A DNA stretch of 64,000 bases from an uncultured Pelagibacteraceae bacterium (GTDB lineage Bacteria; Pseudomonadota; Alphaproteobacteria; Pelagibacterales; Pelagibacteraceae): NCBI GenBank assembly GCA_902589345.1, contig CACISU010000002.1, positions 62,001-126,000 on the forward strand. The letters run 5' to 3'. Every line of letters begins with the position of its first letter. Positions within the stretch are counted from its first letter, which is position 1. Shown piece after piece: positions 41,694 through 50,830 of the stretch. Both the position numbers and the translations under genes were made by a program. The notes beneath the pieces were generated by a model that did no database searches, had not been told where the DNA came from, and worked only from the letters and a program-made list of their open reading frames with translations.

Positions 41694-41775
41694 TTAAGCT
41701 CCAAAAAAAACTTAATAAAAAAAATTTACATAATAGATATGCAAATTTTGTATAAATGCGACTTTTAGTGAATTA

Positions 41776-41792
41776 TGCTTTAATGTAAAGCA
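41776..41792. promoter_or_regulatory. 17-bp palindrome between the decarboxylase gene and regA
   Basis: TGCTTTA-ATG-TAAAGCA: two exact 7-bp arms around a 3-bp centre. It lies 11 bp upstream of the regA -35 box and 83 bp upstream of the decarboxylase ATG, where an operator for either or both genes would be expected. No protein can be assigned. Confidence 0.4.
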
Positions 41793-41803
41793 AATAATAC
41801 AGA

Positions 41804-41831
41804 TTGTAGCAGTTGTAAAACTAATTATAAT
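41804..41831 (+). promoter_or_regulatory. Probable promoter of regA
   Basis: TTGTAG (41804-41809), a 16-bp spacer and a perfect TATAAT (41826-41831), 16 bp before the regA ATG at 41848. Confidence 0.55.
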
Positions 41832-41847
41832 TACCATATAGGTTTCT

Positions 41848-42411
41848 ATGAATACAACTGACAATCTAAAAAAAATAAGCGATTTTTCTAATAAATCTTT
41901 GCTTATTGTTGATGACGATAACCCTTTTAGAGAAAGGCTTTCGAGAGCAATGGAAAAAAAGGGATTTGAAGTATCACAAGCTCAAAGTGTAAAATTAGGT
42001 ATTGAAGCAGTTAAATCAAAAAAACCAGCTTTTGCAGTAGTAGACTTAAGACTAGAAGATGGAAATGGATTAGAAGTTGTAAAACAAATCCAAGATACAA
42101 ATCCAGACAGCAGGATAATAATGCTAACCGGATATGGAAATATCTCAACTGCTGTTGCTGCTATTAAAGAGGGAGCAATTGATTATTTGGCAAAACCAGC
42201 AGATGCGGATGATGTAGAAAAAGCACTTTTAGCAAACCCAAACAAAAAACCAGCTCCACCAGAAAACCCAATGTCTGCTGATAGAGTTAAGTGGGAACAT
42301 ATTCATCGAGTTTTTGAGCTATGTAATAGAAATGTATCAGAAACTGCTAGAAGATTAAAAATGCACAGAAGAACCCTTCAAAGGATACTTTCCAAAAGAT
42401 CTCCTAAATAA
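41848..42411 (+). CDS. regA: RegA/ActR/PrrA-type response regulator
   Basis: Global redox-type regulator. The receiver domain (about residues 15-130) has the acidic pocket VDDDNPF, the phospho-Asp in FAVVDLRLEDGNGLEV, and Thr/Lys switch residues (LTGYGN, LAKPAD). The C-terminal Fis-type helix-turn-helix, NVSETARRLKMHRRTLQRIL, is almost invariant in RegA/ActR. The 187 residues are typical. The partner kinase RegB and SenC/PrrC, often adjacent, are not here. Its 3' end overlaps bioY by 8 bp. Confidence 0.95.
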   Translation: MNTTDNLKKISDFSNKSLLIVDDDNPFRERLSRAMEKKGFEVSQAQSVKLGIEAVKSKKPAFAVVDLRLEDGNGLEVVKQIQDTNPDSRIIMLTGYGNISTAVAAIKEGAIDYLAKPADADDVEKALLANPNKKPAPPENPMSADRVKWEHIHRVFELCNRNVSETARRLKMHRRTLQRILSKRSPK

Positions 42412-42955
42412 AAGATCTAAGCTTAATAATTTTTTTTGTTAAAAGAGTTAGTATTAGAATTTTCAAAAGTTCAGCTGGTAAAAATGGAATAGCTCCTAGC
42501 TCAAGAATTGGTTTATCCCAACCAATTAAAATACCCAACCAAATTAAACCTAAAATATAAATTACAGATACAGATAAAAGTAATTTAAAAAATATTATAA
42601 ATATATTTTTTTTTAAATCTAAATAACCTGATAAAAAAACTGCAAATAAAAAACCAATAAGATACCCCATAGTTGGACCTGTAAAATAAATCAAGCCAAC
42701 CCCTCTTTCTGGTGAATTAGAAAATACAGGCAGGCCTAAAATTCCCTCTATCAAATATAATCCAACTATTGATAAACCAATTTTATATCCAAAAGCTAAA
42801 CCAAAAAATAGCACAACAAATGTTTGCATTGTCATCGGGACTGGATAAAAAGGTATTTTAAATTTTGCTGATGCTGTAAGTAAGATACTACCTAGGAATA
42901 TAATAGTTAGAAACTTTATAACTTTTTGACTTTGAAATGATTTAATATTTTCCAT
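42404..42955 (-). CDS. bioY: Biotin transporter substrate-binding membrane subunit
   Basis: S component of the ECF biotin importer. The 183 residues contain about six helices and the BioY pattern ASAKFKIPFYPVPMTMQTFVV (seen in parts), GLYLIEGILGLPVFS and TGPTMGYLIGFL. BioM and BioN are not adjacent; the ATPase gene upstream is of another ABC class. BioY can work alone in some bacteria, or with a shared module. Confidence 0.93.
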   Translation of the reverse strand: MENIKSFQSQKVIKFLTIIFLGSILLTASAKFKIPFYPVPMTMQTFVVLFFGLAFGYKIGLSIVGLYLIEGILGLPVFSNSPERGVGLIYFTGPTMGYLIGFLFAVFLSGYLDLKKNIFIIFFKLLLSVSVIYILGLIWLGILIGWDKPILELGAIPFLPAELLKILILTLLTKKIIKLRSFI

Positions 42956-42987
42956 TATTAATCTTTACTATTAATTTTAATTAATTA

Positions 42988-43926
42988 CTAGGAATTTGTT
43001 AGTCTTATAAATACATCTTCTAGTTTGCCATCATCAGTTGACATATCTATAATATTTGCTTTTTTCATATTTATGAATGATATAACTTCATTAATATTTA
43101 TTTTACTTTTTTCATAAGAAATAGTTAATATGTTTTCATCATAATTAATCAATTTAAGTGAAGTCAGTGAATCGTTTTTAATTTCAATTTTTTTATCTAG
43201 CGTGAATTTTACAATTTTGGTCTTAATTCTTTTCAATAAATTTTCAGTACTATCCAGTGCCACTAGACTTCCATTATTTATAATGGCAATTCGATCACAC
43301 ATTTCTTCTGCTTCATATAAATAGTGAGTAGTTAAAATTACTGTTACTCCTTGTTTGTTAAGTGATTTAACATTTTCCCAAAGTCTATTTCTTAGCTCAA
43401 CGTCTACACCTGCAGTAGGCTCATCAAGAATAATTATAGGTGGTTGGTGTACTAGCGCTTTTGCAACTAAAAGTCTTCTTTTCATACCGCCAGATAAACT
43501 TCTTGAATAACTATTAGCTTGTGCATCTAAGGAGACCAAATTTAATATAGTATCAGTTATTCTTTCTTTTTTTTTCACTCCATATAATCCAGCCTGCAAT
43601 TCAAGTAGTTGTTTTGGATTGAAAAATGGATCAATATTCACTTCTTGTGGAACAATACCGATAGATGCCTTTACTTGTCTCGGATTTTTATCCAAATCAA
43701 AACCCCACACGTTTACGCTTCCAGATGTTTTAAATGTTGATCCTCCAAGTATATTTATAAAAGTACTTTTTCCTGCGCCATTTGGGCCTAATAAACCAAA
43801 AATTTCTCCTTGTTTCACTTCTAAGTTTAAATCTTTTAGTGCATGTATTGATTCAACTGTAGAAGATCTTTTCTTGGAATAAATTTTATTTAAGTTTTTT
43901 ATATTTAATACATTTTCTTTATCCAT
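42988..43926 (-). CDS. ABC-2 type exporter ATP-binding protein, orphan
   Basis: ATPase of the DrrA/CcmA-like export class. Seen are Walker A GLLGPNGAGKSTFINIL, the signature YSRSLSGGMKRRLLVAKAL, Walker B IIILDEPTAGVD and the H-loop ILTTHYLYEAEEMCD, then a C-terminal extension of about 90 residues. I chose the ATG at 43926 (312 residues); a GTG nine codons upstream is possible. No ABC-2 permease gene is next to it, so its partner must be elsewhere. The substrate is unknown. Confidence 0.85.
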   Translation of the reverse strand: MDKENVLNIKNLNKIYSKKRSSTVESIHALKDLNLEVKQGEIFGLLGPNGAGKSTFINILGGSTFKTSGSVNVWGFDLDKNPRQVKASIGIVPQEVNIDPFFNPKQLLELQAGLYGVKKKERITDTILNLVSLDAQANSYSRSLSGGMKRRLLVAKALVHQPPIIILDEPTAGVDVELRNRLWENVKSLNKQGVTVILTTHYLYEAEEMCDRIAIINNGSLVALDSTENLLKRIKTKIVKFTLDKKIEIKNDSLTSLKLINYDENILTISYEKSKININEVISFINMKKANIIDMSTDDGKLEDVFIRLTNS

Positions 43927-43977
43927 ATTGACTGATACCTTTACAACATTCACTCAAATTAGGATAACATTATTTAT

Positions 43978-46752
43978 ATGGATAAAATAAAAAAAACTGA
44001 TCATTTTTACCTTATCGATGGTTCGGGATATATATTCAGAGCTTACTACGCACTACCTCCACTAAGCAGAAAAAGTGATGGAATGCCTACAGGAGCAGTT
44101 AATGGTTTTTGCAATATGTTATTTAAACTTCTTGAGGATTCAAAATCAAATGAAAACAAAGATAAACCTACACATTTTGCAGTTATCTTTGACTCAGCCA
44201 GAAAAAATTTTAGAAATGAAATTTTTTCTGATTACAAAGCTAATAGGTCAGATGCGCCAGATGATCTCATTCCTCAATTCGAATATATTAGAAAATCAGT
44301 AGAAGCATTTAATTTACCATCTATAGAAATGATTAATTATGAAGCTGATGATTTAATTGCCACTTATGTTGAGCATATATTAGAAATTGGTGCAAAAGTA
44401 ACCATAGTTTCATCTGACAAAGATTTAATGCAACTTTATAAAAAAAGTGTTCGCATCTATGATCCAATGAAAAATAAGTTTATAAACAAAGATGATATCG
44501 ACAAAAAATTTGGAGTTGCTCCAGAAAAAATTATAGATGTACAAGCTCTTGCTGGGGATTCAAGTGATAATGTTCCAGGTGTTCCTGGAATAGGAGTAAA
44601 AACTGCTGCAGAATTGATAAATAAATATGATAATCTTGAGAACTTATTAAGCAAAGCAAAAGAAATAAAACAAAACAAAAGAAGAGAAACTATTATTGAA
44701 AATAAAGAAAAAGCAATAATAAGTAAAAAACTTGTCACCTTAAAAAAGGATGTTCCAGTAAAAAATAAAATTGAAGAATTCAAACTTAAAAATATTGATA
44801 AAAATAAGCTTTATTCTTTTATGAGAGAAATGGAATTTAATAGATTATTAAGTTCAGTGATCTCTTTTTATGGAGAAGCAGGTTTTTCTGATAATAAAAT
44901 TAAAAATAAGTCAGCTGATAAATCTTCAAAGATTAATAATAATAATTATGAATTGATCAATAATGAAGAAGAAATTACTAATTGGTTAACTGAGGCTGAG
45001 GAGAAAGGAGAAATTGCAATTGATACTGAAACTACATCACTAGATCCTCATCAGGCTGAATTAGTGGGCATATCTTTATCCACTGCAATTGGCAAATCTT
45101 GTTATATTCCATTGGGCCATAAAACAGGAAAAAATTTAAACGAAAAAAATATAATTAACAAACTTAAACCAGTTTTAGAAGATAAAAGTATAAAAAAAAT
45201 TGGTCAAAATATAAAATTCGATTTTATTGTTTTATATCGCAGAGGTATAGACATGAATTCAATGGAAGACACAATGTTAATGTCTTATGTTTTAGATGCG
45301 GGAAAAAATAGACACAATATGGATACTCTTTCTGAAATACATTTAAACCATAAAACAATTTCATTTAAAGAGTTGGTTGGAAGTGGAAAAAAACAAATCA
45401 ATTTTAGTGAAGTTGAAATAAATAGTGCAAAAAACTATGCAGCTGAAGATGCTGACATTACTTATAGATTGTATAAAATTTTTACCCAAAGCCTAAAAAA
45501 TGAAAAGCTTACTTCTATTTATGAAATTTTTGAAAAGCCACTAATTAAAATTTTGGCATTTATGGAAATAAATGGAATAAAAGTAAACAAAGATTTTCTT
45601 AAATCATTATCTATAAAATTTAATAAAAAAATTCAAATATTAGAAAAAGAAATATTTAAAATTTCAAAAAAAGAATTTAAAATTGGGTCAACTAAGCAGT
45701 TGGGAGAAATAATGTATAATGAATTGAAGATTTCATCCTTAAAAAAAACTAAAAAAGGAAGTTTTGCAACTAGTGCTTCAGTTTTAGAAGATCTTGCTTT
45801 TAAAGGGCATAAATTGCCAAAATTTGTTTTAGATTGGCGACAGGTTACTAAACTTAAAAATACTTACTCAGATTCTCTGCAAGAGCATATAAACCCAAAT
45901 ACTAAAAGGGTACATACCTCGTTTTTATTAGCAGCAACCTCAACTGGCAGGTTGGCATCTAGTGATCCTAATTTACAAAATATACCAATAAAATCAGATG
46001 ATGGTAAAGAAATTAGAAGAGCATTTGCAGCTGATACAAATTCTAATTTAATTTCAGCAGATTATAATCAGATCGAGATGAGAATATTAGCTGATCTTGC
46101 AGATGTTGGAGAATTAAAAAAAGCATTCAAAAATAACGAAGACATTCATTCATTAACGGCAAGCCAAGTATTTAATAAAAGTATTAAGAAAATAGATAAA
46201 GATATGAGGAGAAAAGCAAAAGCAATTAATTTTGGTATAATTTATGGAATTTCTCAATATGGATTAGCAAAACAAATCAATGTTTCAAATGTTGAGGCCG
46301 AAGATTTTTTAAATTCATATTTTATTAAGTTCCCAGAAATTAAAGAATATATGGAACAAACAATTAAATCATGTAGAAAGAATGGATATGTAAAAAATAT
46401 TTTTGGAAGAAAAACTCATATTACAGGTATTAATGATAAAAATTATAATGTTCGTAACTTTCAAGAGAGAGCTGCAATAAACGCTCCCATCCAAGGATCT
46501 GCCTCAGAATTAATGAGACTAGCCATGATCAGAATTAACAAAAAATTTAGAGAATTAAAAAAAGAAAATTGTAATATTCTTCTACAAATTCATGATGAGT
46601 TAATATTTGAGTCAAAAAAGGACTCGGTCGAATACTATACAAAGATTATTAAAGAAGAAATGACAAGTGTTAAAGAAAGTGAACTTCATTCATTTTCTAT
46701 TCCTTTGTTAGTTGATATAAATATAGGTAAAAATTGGGGCGACTTACACTAA
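43978..46752 (+). CDS. polA: DNA polymerase I
   Basis: Repair and Okazaki-fragment processing polymerase. All three domains are present in 924 residues: the 5'-3' exonuclease (GSGYIFRAYYALPPLSR, DYKANR, VSSDKDLMQL, GVPGIGVKTAAEL), a 3'-5' exonuclease with its first acidic motif intact (AIDTETTSLDP), and the polymerase (STGRLASSDPNLQNIP, SADYNQIEMRILA, RRKAKAINFGIIYGIS, LQIHDELIFE). It is divergent from the ABC ATPase gene with a gap of about 50 bp. Confidence 0.98.
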   Translation: MDKIKKTDHFYLIDGSGYIFRAYYALPPLSRKSDGMPTGAVNGFCNMLFKLLEDSKSNENKDKPTHFAVIFDSARKNFRNEIFSDYKANRSDAPDDLIPQFEYIRKSVEAFNLPSIEMINYEADDLIATYVEHILEIGAKVTIVSSDKDLMQLYKKSVRIYDPMKNKFINKDDIDKKFGVAPEKIIDVQALAGDSSDNVPGVPGIGVKTAAELINKYDNLENLLSKAKEIKQNKRRETIIENKEKAIISKKLVTLKKDVPVKNKIEEFKLKNIDKNKLYSFMREMEFNRLLSSVISFYGEAGFSDNKIKNKSADKSSKINNNNYELINNEEEITNWLTEAEEKGEIAIDTETTSLDPHQAELVGISLSTAIGKSCYIPLGHKTGKNLNEKNIINKLKPVLEDKSIKKIGQNIKFDFIVLYRRGIDMNSMEDTMLMSYVLDAGKNRHNMDTLSEIHLNHKTISFKELVGSGKKQINFSEVEINSAKNYAAEDADITYRLYKIFTQSLKNEKLTSIYEIFEKPLIKILAFMEINGIKVNKDFLKSLSIKFNKKIQILEKEIFKISKKEFKIGSTKQLGEIMYNELKISSLKKTKKGSFATSASVLEDLAFKGHKLPKFVLDWRQVTKLKNTYSDSLQEHINPNTKRVHTSFLLAATSTGRLASSDPNLQNIPIKSDDGKEIRRAFAADTNSNLISADYNQIEMRILADLADVGELKKAFKNNEDIHSLTASQVFNKSIKKIDKDMRRKAKAINFGIIYGISQYGLAKQINVSNVEAEDFLNSYFIKFPEIKEYMEQTIKSCRKNGYVKNIFGRKTHITGINDKNYNVRNFQERAAINAPIQGSASELMRLAMIRINKKFRELKKENCNILLQIHDELIFESKKDSVEYYTKIIKEEMTSVKESELHSFSIPLLVDINIGKNWGDLH

Positions 46753-46759
46753 TGTAAGT
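46742..46759 (+). other. Small hairpin across the polA stop codon
   Basis: ACTTACA-CTAA-TGTAAGT, a 7-bp perfect stem with a 4-nt loop that contains most of the TAA stop (46750-46752). No clear U-run follows, so it is at best a weak terminator or mRNA end-stabiliser. Confidence 0.3.
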
Positions 46760-46804
46760 TGTTATTGCCCAAATTAGAACAATTTAGTATTTTTAATATT
46801 ATAT

Positions 46805-47506
46805 ATGAAAGAAACTATTGCTTTAATTGATGACGATAGAAATATCTTGACCAGCTTGAGTATTGCTCTTGAAAAAGAAGGATATAAGGTTCAAACATAT
46901 TTGGATGGCGAAAGTGCATTAATTGGACTTACTAGAAGTCCTCCAGATTTAGCAGTCATCGATATAAAAATGCCTAAAATGGATGGCGAAGAACTACTTA
47001 AAAAATTAAGAAAAAAAACTTCCCTACCAGTTATCTTTCTTACTTCTAAAGATGATGAATTAGATGAGTTACTTGGTTTAAAATTAGGTGCTGATGATTT
47101 TGTTAAAAAATCTGGTGGATTTTCAATTAAAGTTTTAATCGAGAGAATTAGAGTTCAACTTAGAAAAAAAGATAACTCAAATATAGAAGATTCAAAAAAT
47201 ATTATTTCACATGGCAAGCTAAGATTGGATCCTTCACAGCTAGAATGCGAATGGAATGGTCAACAATTGCCTGACAAATTGACTACTACAGAATTTTTAA
47301 TCGTTCAAGAATTAGCAAAAAGACCTGGTATTATCAAAGAGAGATCTCAACTAATGGATATTGCTTACAGAGAAGATACCGATATAGAGGACAGAACAAT
47401 AGACAGTCATGTAAAAAGAATAAGAAAGAAATTTAAAAAAGTTGATAATAATTTTTCAGCAATCGAAACCCGTTATGGGAGTGGATATCGATGGAATACT
47501 AATTGA
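46805..47506 (+). CDS. chvI: ChvI-type OmpR-family response regulator
   Basis: Receiver domain (residues about 5-120) with acidic pocket LIDDDRN, phospho-Asp in LAVIDIKMPKMDGEE and switch residues FLTSKDDE and DDFVKKSGG. The C-terminal winged helix (about 140-230) has RTIDSHVKRIRKKFK and TRYGSGYRW. The ADDFVKKSGGFS string is typical of ChvI. ChvG/ChvI systems control envelope and acid responses. The chvG ATG overlaps its stop (TGATG). Confidence 0.92.
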   Translation: MKETIALIDDDRNILTSLSIALEKEGYKVQTYLDGESALIGLTRSPPDLAVIDIKMPKMDGEELLKKLRKKTSLPVIFLTSKDDELDELLGLKLGADDFVKKSGGFSIKVLIERIRVQLRKKDNSNIEDSKNIISHGKLRLDPSQLECEWNGQQLPDKLTTTEFLIVQELAKRPGIIKERSQLMDIAYREDTDIEDRTIDSHVKRIRKKFKKVDNNFSAIETRYGSGYRWNTN

Positions 47507-49032
47507 TGTTTAATAATTTTCTAAAAAATTTATCTATATTAAAAAAATTTTTGTTTATTAACTTTATTATTTTTATAATTATAATGGTCTTTACATTTAT
47601 TTATTTAAATACTATTCAACCAAATTTAATAAGTAAAAAAGTAGAAAATCATATTAAAATAATCAACAATACAATAGATCATATAGAAAGATTAAATATT
47701 AAGTTTACTGAGAATGATGTTAGAAAGTTTTTGTTCTCAACTAGATTTCTTTTTCAAAATATAGAAAGAGTTTTAATCTTTGATAATGATTTTCAATTAA
47801 TTGGGGATACAGATACTTTAGATTTAGACCCAAGGTCATTTTCTCAAAGATTGGAAGTTGTTCAAACAGAAAATATAGAAAGTAAAAAAAAAATTGAAAA
47901 GAAATTAGATATTGTTGACAATCAAAAAAAAACACCTATTAACGAAATTTTAATAGATTATGCCAAATCTACAGATTTGGGAAATCCTTACACCTTCACA
48001 GAAAATAACTATGATCAGTTTTTGTTAACCACAATAAAAAATGTTGGTGATAAAAAAAATTTTGGTTTTCTAGTAATCACTGAAAATGCTAATGACATAA
48101 GAACTGCAATTAATGAAAGAAAAATATTTATTATAAGAACTGCCTTTATTGTTGCATTAGTAATATTGATTTTTTCTTTTGTTTTAAATAGGTATTTTTT
48201 AAAGCCCATAAAAAATTTAGTAAATTATACCAAAATCATAAAAGAAGAGAGTAAAGAAAAAACAAATATCGAAAATTTAAAAATAAGAAATGATGAATTA
48301 GGAATTTTATCTAATTCTTTAGACGAGATGACTCAAGAGCTTCATAAAAAAATTAGTACTGCAGAAAATTTTTCAAAAGATTTAGTTCACGAAATTAGAA
48401 ATCCACTTGCATCACTCAAAAGTGCATCTGAAATAATTTCAGAAACCGATAATATTGATCAAAGGAATAAATTAATAAAAATAGTTTCCCACGACATTGA
48501 AAGAATTGAAAGATTGATAACAGATTATTCACAAATGCTTAAAGATGAGGCTGATATTACACAAGAAAAAATGAAAAAAATCGATCTTAAAAATATTGCC
48601 AAATCAGTAGTGGATGATTTTAACAATATATATAATTCTAAAAGAGGCATTTCAGTGAGGCTTAAAACAAATGGATCTAAAGATTATATAATATTTGGAA
48701 TCGAACATAGAATAGAACAAATTTTAGCTAATTTACTCGAGAACTCAATTTCTTTTAGTAAAGATAATGAGGAAATAGAAGTGGAAATTAATAAACAAAA
48801 AAATGGAAAAATAAATTTAAATGTCGTTGACCAAGGTGAAGGATTTAAAGAAAATGATACAAAAAAAATATTTAATAGATTTTATAGTAATAGGCCAGAA
48901 AACTTTGGAGAACATTCTGGACTAGGTTTGAATATTGTTAAGAACTTGGTGGACCTCCATAATGGACAAATTGTTGCATCTAATAATATAGGCAGAGGTG
49001 CGAAAATAGAAATAATTTTTCCAAAAATATAA
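47506..49032 (+). CDS. chvG: ChvG-type sensor histidine kinase
   Basis: Inner-membrane sensor kinase. TM1 is at about residues 18-40, a periplasmic domain follows to about 205, then TM2 (about 206-226), a HAMP region, and the H-box with the phospho-His in FSKDLVHEIRNPLASLKSA. The ATPase domain has ILANLLENSISFS, VDQGEGFKEND and SGLGLNIVKNLVDLHNG. The ATG at 47506 (508 residues) was preferred over a TTG one codon upstream. It is coupled to chvI by a 1-bp overlap. Confidence 0.92.
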   Translation: MFNNFLKNLSILKKFLFINFIIFIIIMVFTFIYLNTIQPNLISKKVENHIKIINNTIDHIERLNIKFTENDVRKFLFSTRFLFQNIERVLIFDNDFQLIGDTDTLDLDPRSFSQRLEVVQTENIESKKKIEKKLDIVDNQKKTPINEILIDYAKSTDLGNPYTFTENNYDQFLLTTIKNVGDKKNFGFLVITENANDIRTAINERKIFIIRTAFIVALVILIFSFVLNRYFLKPIKNLVNYTKIIKEESKEKTNIENLKIRNDELGILSNSLDEMTQELHKKISTAENFSKDLVHEIRNPLASLKSASEIISETDNIDQRNKLIKIVSHDIERIERLITDYSQMLKDEADITQEKMKKIDLKNIAKSVVDDFNNIYNSKRGISVRLKTNGSKDYIIFGIEHRIEQILANLLENSISFSKDNEEIEVEINKQKNGKINLNVVDQGEGFKENDTKKIFNRFYSNRPENFGEHSGLGLNIVKNLVDLHNGQIVASNNIGRGAKIEIIFPKI

Positions 49033-49068
49033 AAAAGAAACATTGATTATATTCTGTAAAATTGTTAG

Positions 49069-49080
49069 AAGGCTATCCTT
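49069..49080 (+). promoter_or_regulatory. Short hairpin masking the ahcY ribosome-binding site
   Basis: AAGG-ctat-CCTT ends at the base before the ahcY ATG. The left arm is the core of the Shine-Dalgarno AGAAGG (49067-49072). Four base pairs are weak, so any effect would be small. Confidence 0.3.
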
Positions 49081-50367
49081 ATGCAAGATTATAAAGTAAA
49101 AGACATTAACCAGGCTGAATTTGGTAGAAAAGAAATTTCTTTAGCCGAAACAGAGATGCCAGGTTTAATGGCAATCAGAGAAGAGTATAAAAACAAACAT
49201 CCTCTTAAAGGTGCTAGAATTTTAGGATGCTTGCACATGACTATTCAAACAGCAGTTTTAATTGAAACACTAGTCGAATTAGGAGCCGAAGTAAGATGGT
49301 CTTCTTGTAATATTTTTTCAACGCAGGATCATGCTGCAGCAGCTATCGCAAAAGTTGGGATACCAGTTTTTGCATGGAAAGGTGAAACTGAAGAAGAATA
49401 TTGGTGGTGTGTAAGACAAACAATTGAAGGCAAAAAAGATTGGAAGCCTAATATGATTCTTGATGATGGAGGTGATTTAACAGCCTTAATGCATAAAGAT
49501 TATAAAGAATTAATGAAATCTATAAAAGGACTGTCAGAAGAAACAACAACAGGAGTGCTTGCTTTAAAAAAAATGGAAAAAGAAGGAACACTTTTGGTAC
49601 CCGCAATTAATGTTAATGACTCAGTCACAAAATCTAAATTTGACAACCTTTATGGTTGTAGAGAAAGTTTGGTAGATGGAATTAAAAGAGCAACAGATGT
49701 TATGATGTCTGGTAAAGTCGCAATAGTTGCAGGTTTTGGAGATGTAGGAAAGGGTAGCGCAGCTTCATTAAGACAAAGTGGTGCAAGAGTAATGGTTACA
49801 GAAACAGATCCAATTTGCGCATTACAAGCAGCTATGGAAGGTTACGAAGTTGTTTTGATGGATGAAATGATTAAGCATGCTGATATTATTGTAACTGCAA
49901 CAGGAAACAAGGATATAGTAACAGCTGATCATATGAGAGATATGAAAGATAGAGCTATACTATGTAACATTGGACATTTTGATAATGAAATTCAAGTAGA
50001 AGCTTTGAAAAATTATAAGTGGGATGAAATAAAACCACAAGTACACGAAATCACTTTTCCAGATAATAAAAGAATTATTCTTTTGGCCGAAGGTAGATTG
50101 GTTAACTTAGGTTGTGCAACAGGTCATCCAAGTTTTGTTATGAGCGCATCATTTACAAATCAAGTCACAGCCCAAATTGAATTATGGAATAACTCTGAAA
50201 ACTACGAAAAAAAAGTATATGTTTTACCAAAACATCTTGATGAAAAAGTTGCAAGACTCCACCTTGATAAAGTTGGAGCTAAACTAACACCATTATCAAA
50301 AGATCAAGCTGACTATATCAGTGTAAAACAAGATGGACCCTACAAACCCGACGCTTATCGGTACTAG
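49081..50367 (+). CDS. ahcY: S-adenosylhomocysteine hydrolase
   Basis: Cleaves S-adenosylhomocysteine to adenosine and homocysteine in the methyl cycle. The NAD-site [17 protein letters not shown], substrate-site segments [14 protein letters not shown] and [13 protein letters not shown], and the C-terminal [10 protein letters not shown] (contributing Lys and Tyr to NAD of the neighbouring subunit) are all present. The 428 residues are shorter than the about 465 of most alphaproteobacterial forms. The tsaE gene begins inside its last 35 bp. Confidence 0.97.
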   Translation: MQDYKVKDINQAEFGRKEISLAETEMPGLMAIREEYKNKHPLKGARILGCLHMTIQTAVLIETLVELGAEVRWSSCNIFSTQDHAAAAIAKVGIPVFAWKGETEEEYWWCVRQTIEGKKDWKPNMILDDGGDLTALMHKDYKELMKSIKGLSEETTTGVLALKKMEKEGTLLVPAINVNDSVTKSKFDNLYGCRESLVDGIKRATDVMMSGKVAIVAGFGDVGKGSAASLRQSGARVMVTETDPICALQAAMEGYEVVLMDEMIKHADIIVTATGNKDIVTADHMRDMKDRAILCNIGHFDNEIQVEALKNYKWDEIKPQVHEITFPDNKRIILLAEGRLVNLGCATGHPSFVMSASFTNQVTAQIELWNNSENYEKKVYVLPKHLDEKVARLHLDKVGAKLTPLSKDQADYISVKQDGPYKPDAYRY

Positions 50368-50830
50368 AACAAAGAAAATCGATATAACATTAGAAAAAAA
50401 TACTAAACTAATATCTCAAAATATTTCAAAATTTCTTTCAAAAGGAGATATAATTTATTTAATTGGAGAAGTAGGAGTTGGAAAAACAACATTTGTCAGA
50501 TTTTTGATAAATTATTTACAAGAAAAATCTAATTTGAAGCTAACAGAAATTCCGAGCCCCACTTTTAATATAGTAAATGAGTATAAACTAAAAGATTATA
50601 AAATAATGCACTACGATTTGTACAGAATTAAAAATGAGTCAGAACTTAAAGATATTGGGTTTTTTGAAAATGAGAATGATTCTATATTATTTGTTGAATG
50701 GCCTGAGATTATCCAAAGAAAAATGGAAAATTTAATTAAATTAAATTTTAATTATGAAGAAAATTTAAATAAAAGAAATTTAATAATTAATACAGACTGC
50801 AAAAAAGATCTAATTAATGAATTTAAATAA
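50333..50830 (+). CDS. tsaE: tRNA threonylcarbamoyladenosine biosynthesis ATPase TsaE
   Basis: ATPase needed with TsaB and TsaD to make t6A37 of tRNA. The P-loop [16 protein letters not shown], the [11 protein letters not shown] segment, [14 protein letters not shown] and LFVEWPEI are hallmark motifs. The ATG at 50333 overlaps ahcY by 35 bp. No other ATG, GTG or TTG lies between it and the conserved region, so I keep it. It overlaps the next gene by 14 bp. Confidence 0.92.
   Translation: MDPTNPTLIGTRTKKIDITLEKNTKLISQNISKFLSKGDIIYLIGEVGVGKTTFVRFLINYLQEKSNLKLTEIPSPTFNIVNEYKLKDYKIMHYDLYRIKNESELKDIGFFENENDSILFVEWPEIIQRKMENLIKLNFNYEENLNKRNLIINTDCKKDLINEFK

Noticed and set aside
43927-43953. GTG start for the ABC ATPase giving nine extra residues
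   Set aside because: The added residues are not part of the family and an ATG at 43926 starts right before the conserved domain; GTG is not excluded.
46742-46759. Hairpin at the polA stop as a rho-independent terminator
   Set aside because: The stem is AT-rich and no U-run follows, so it is listed only as a low-confidence hairpin.
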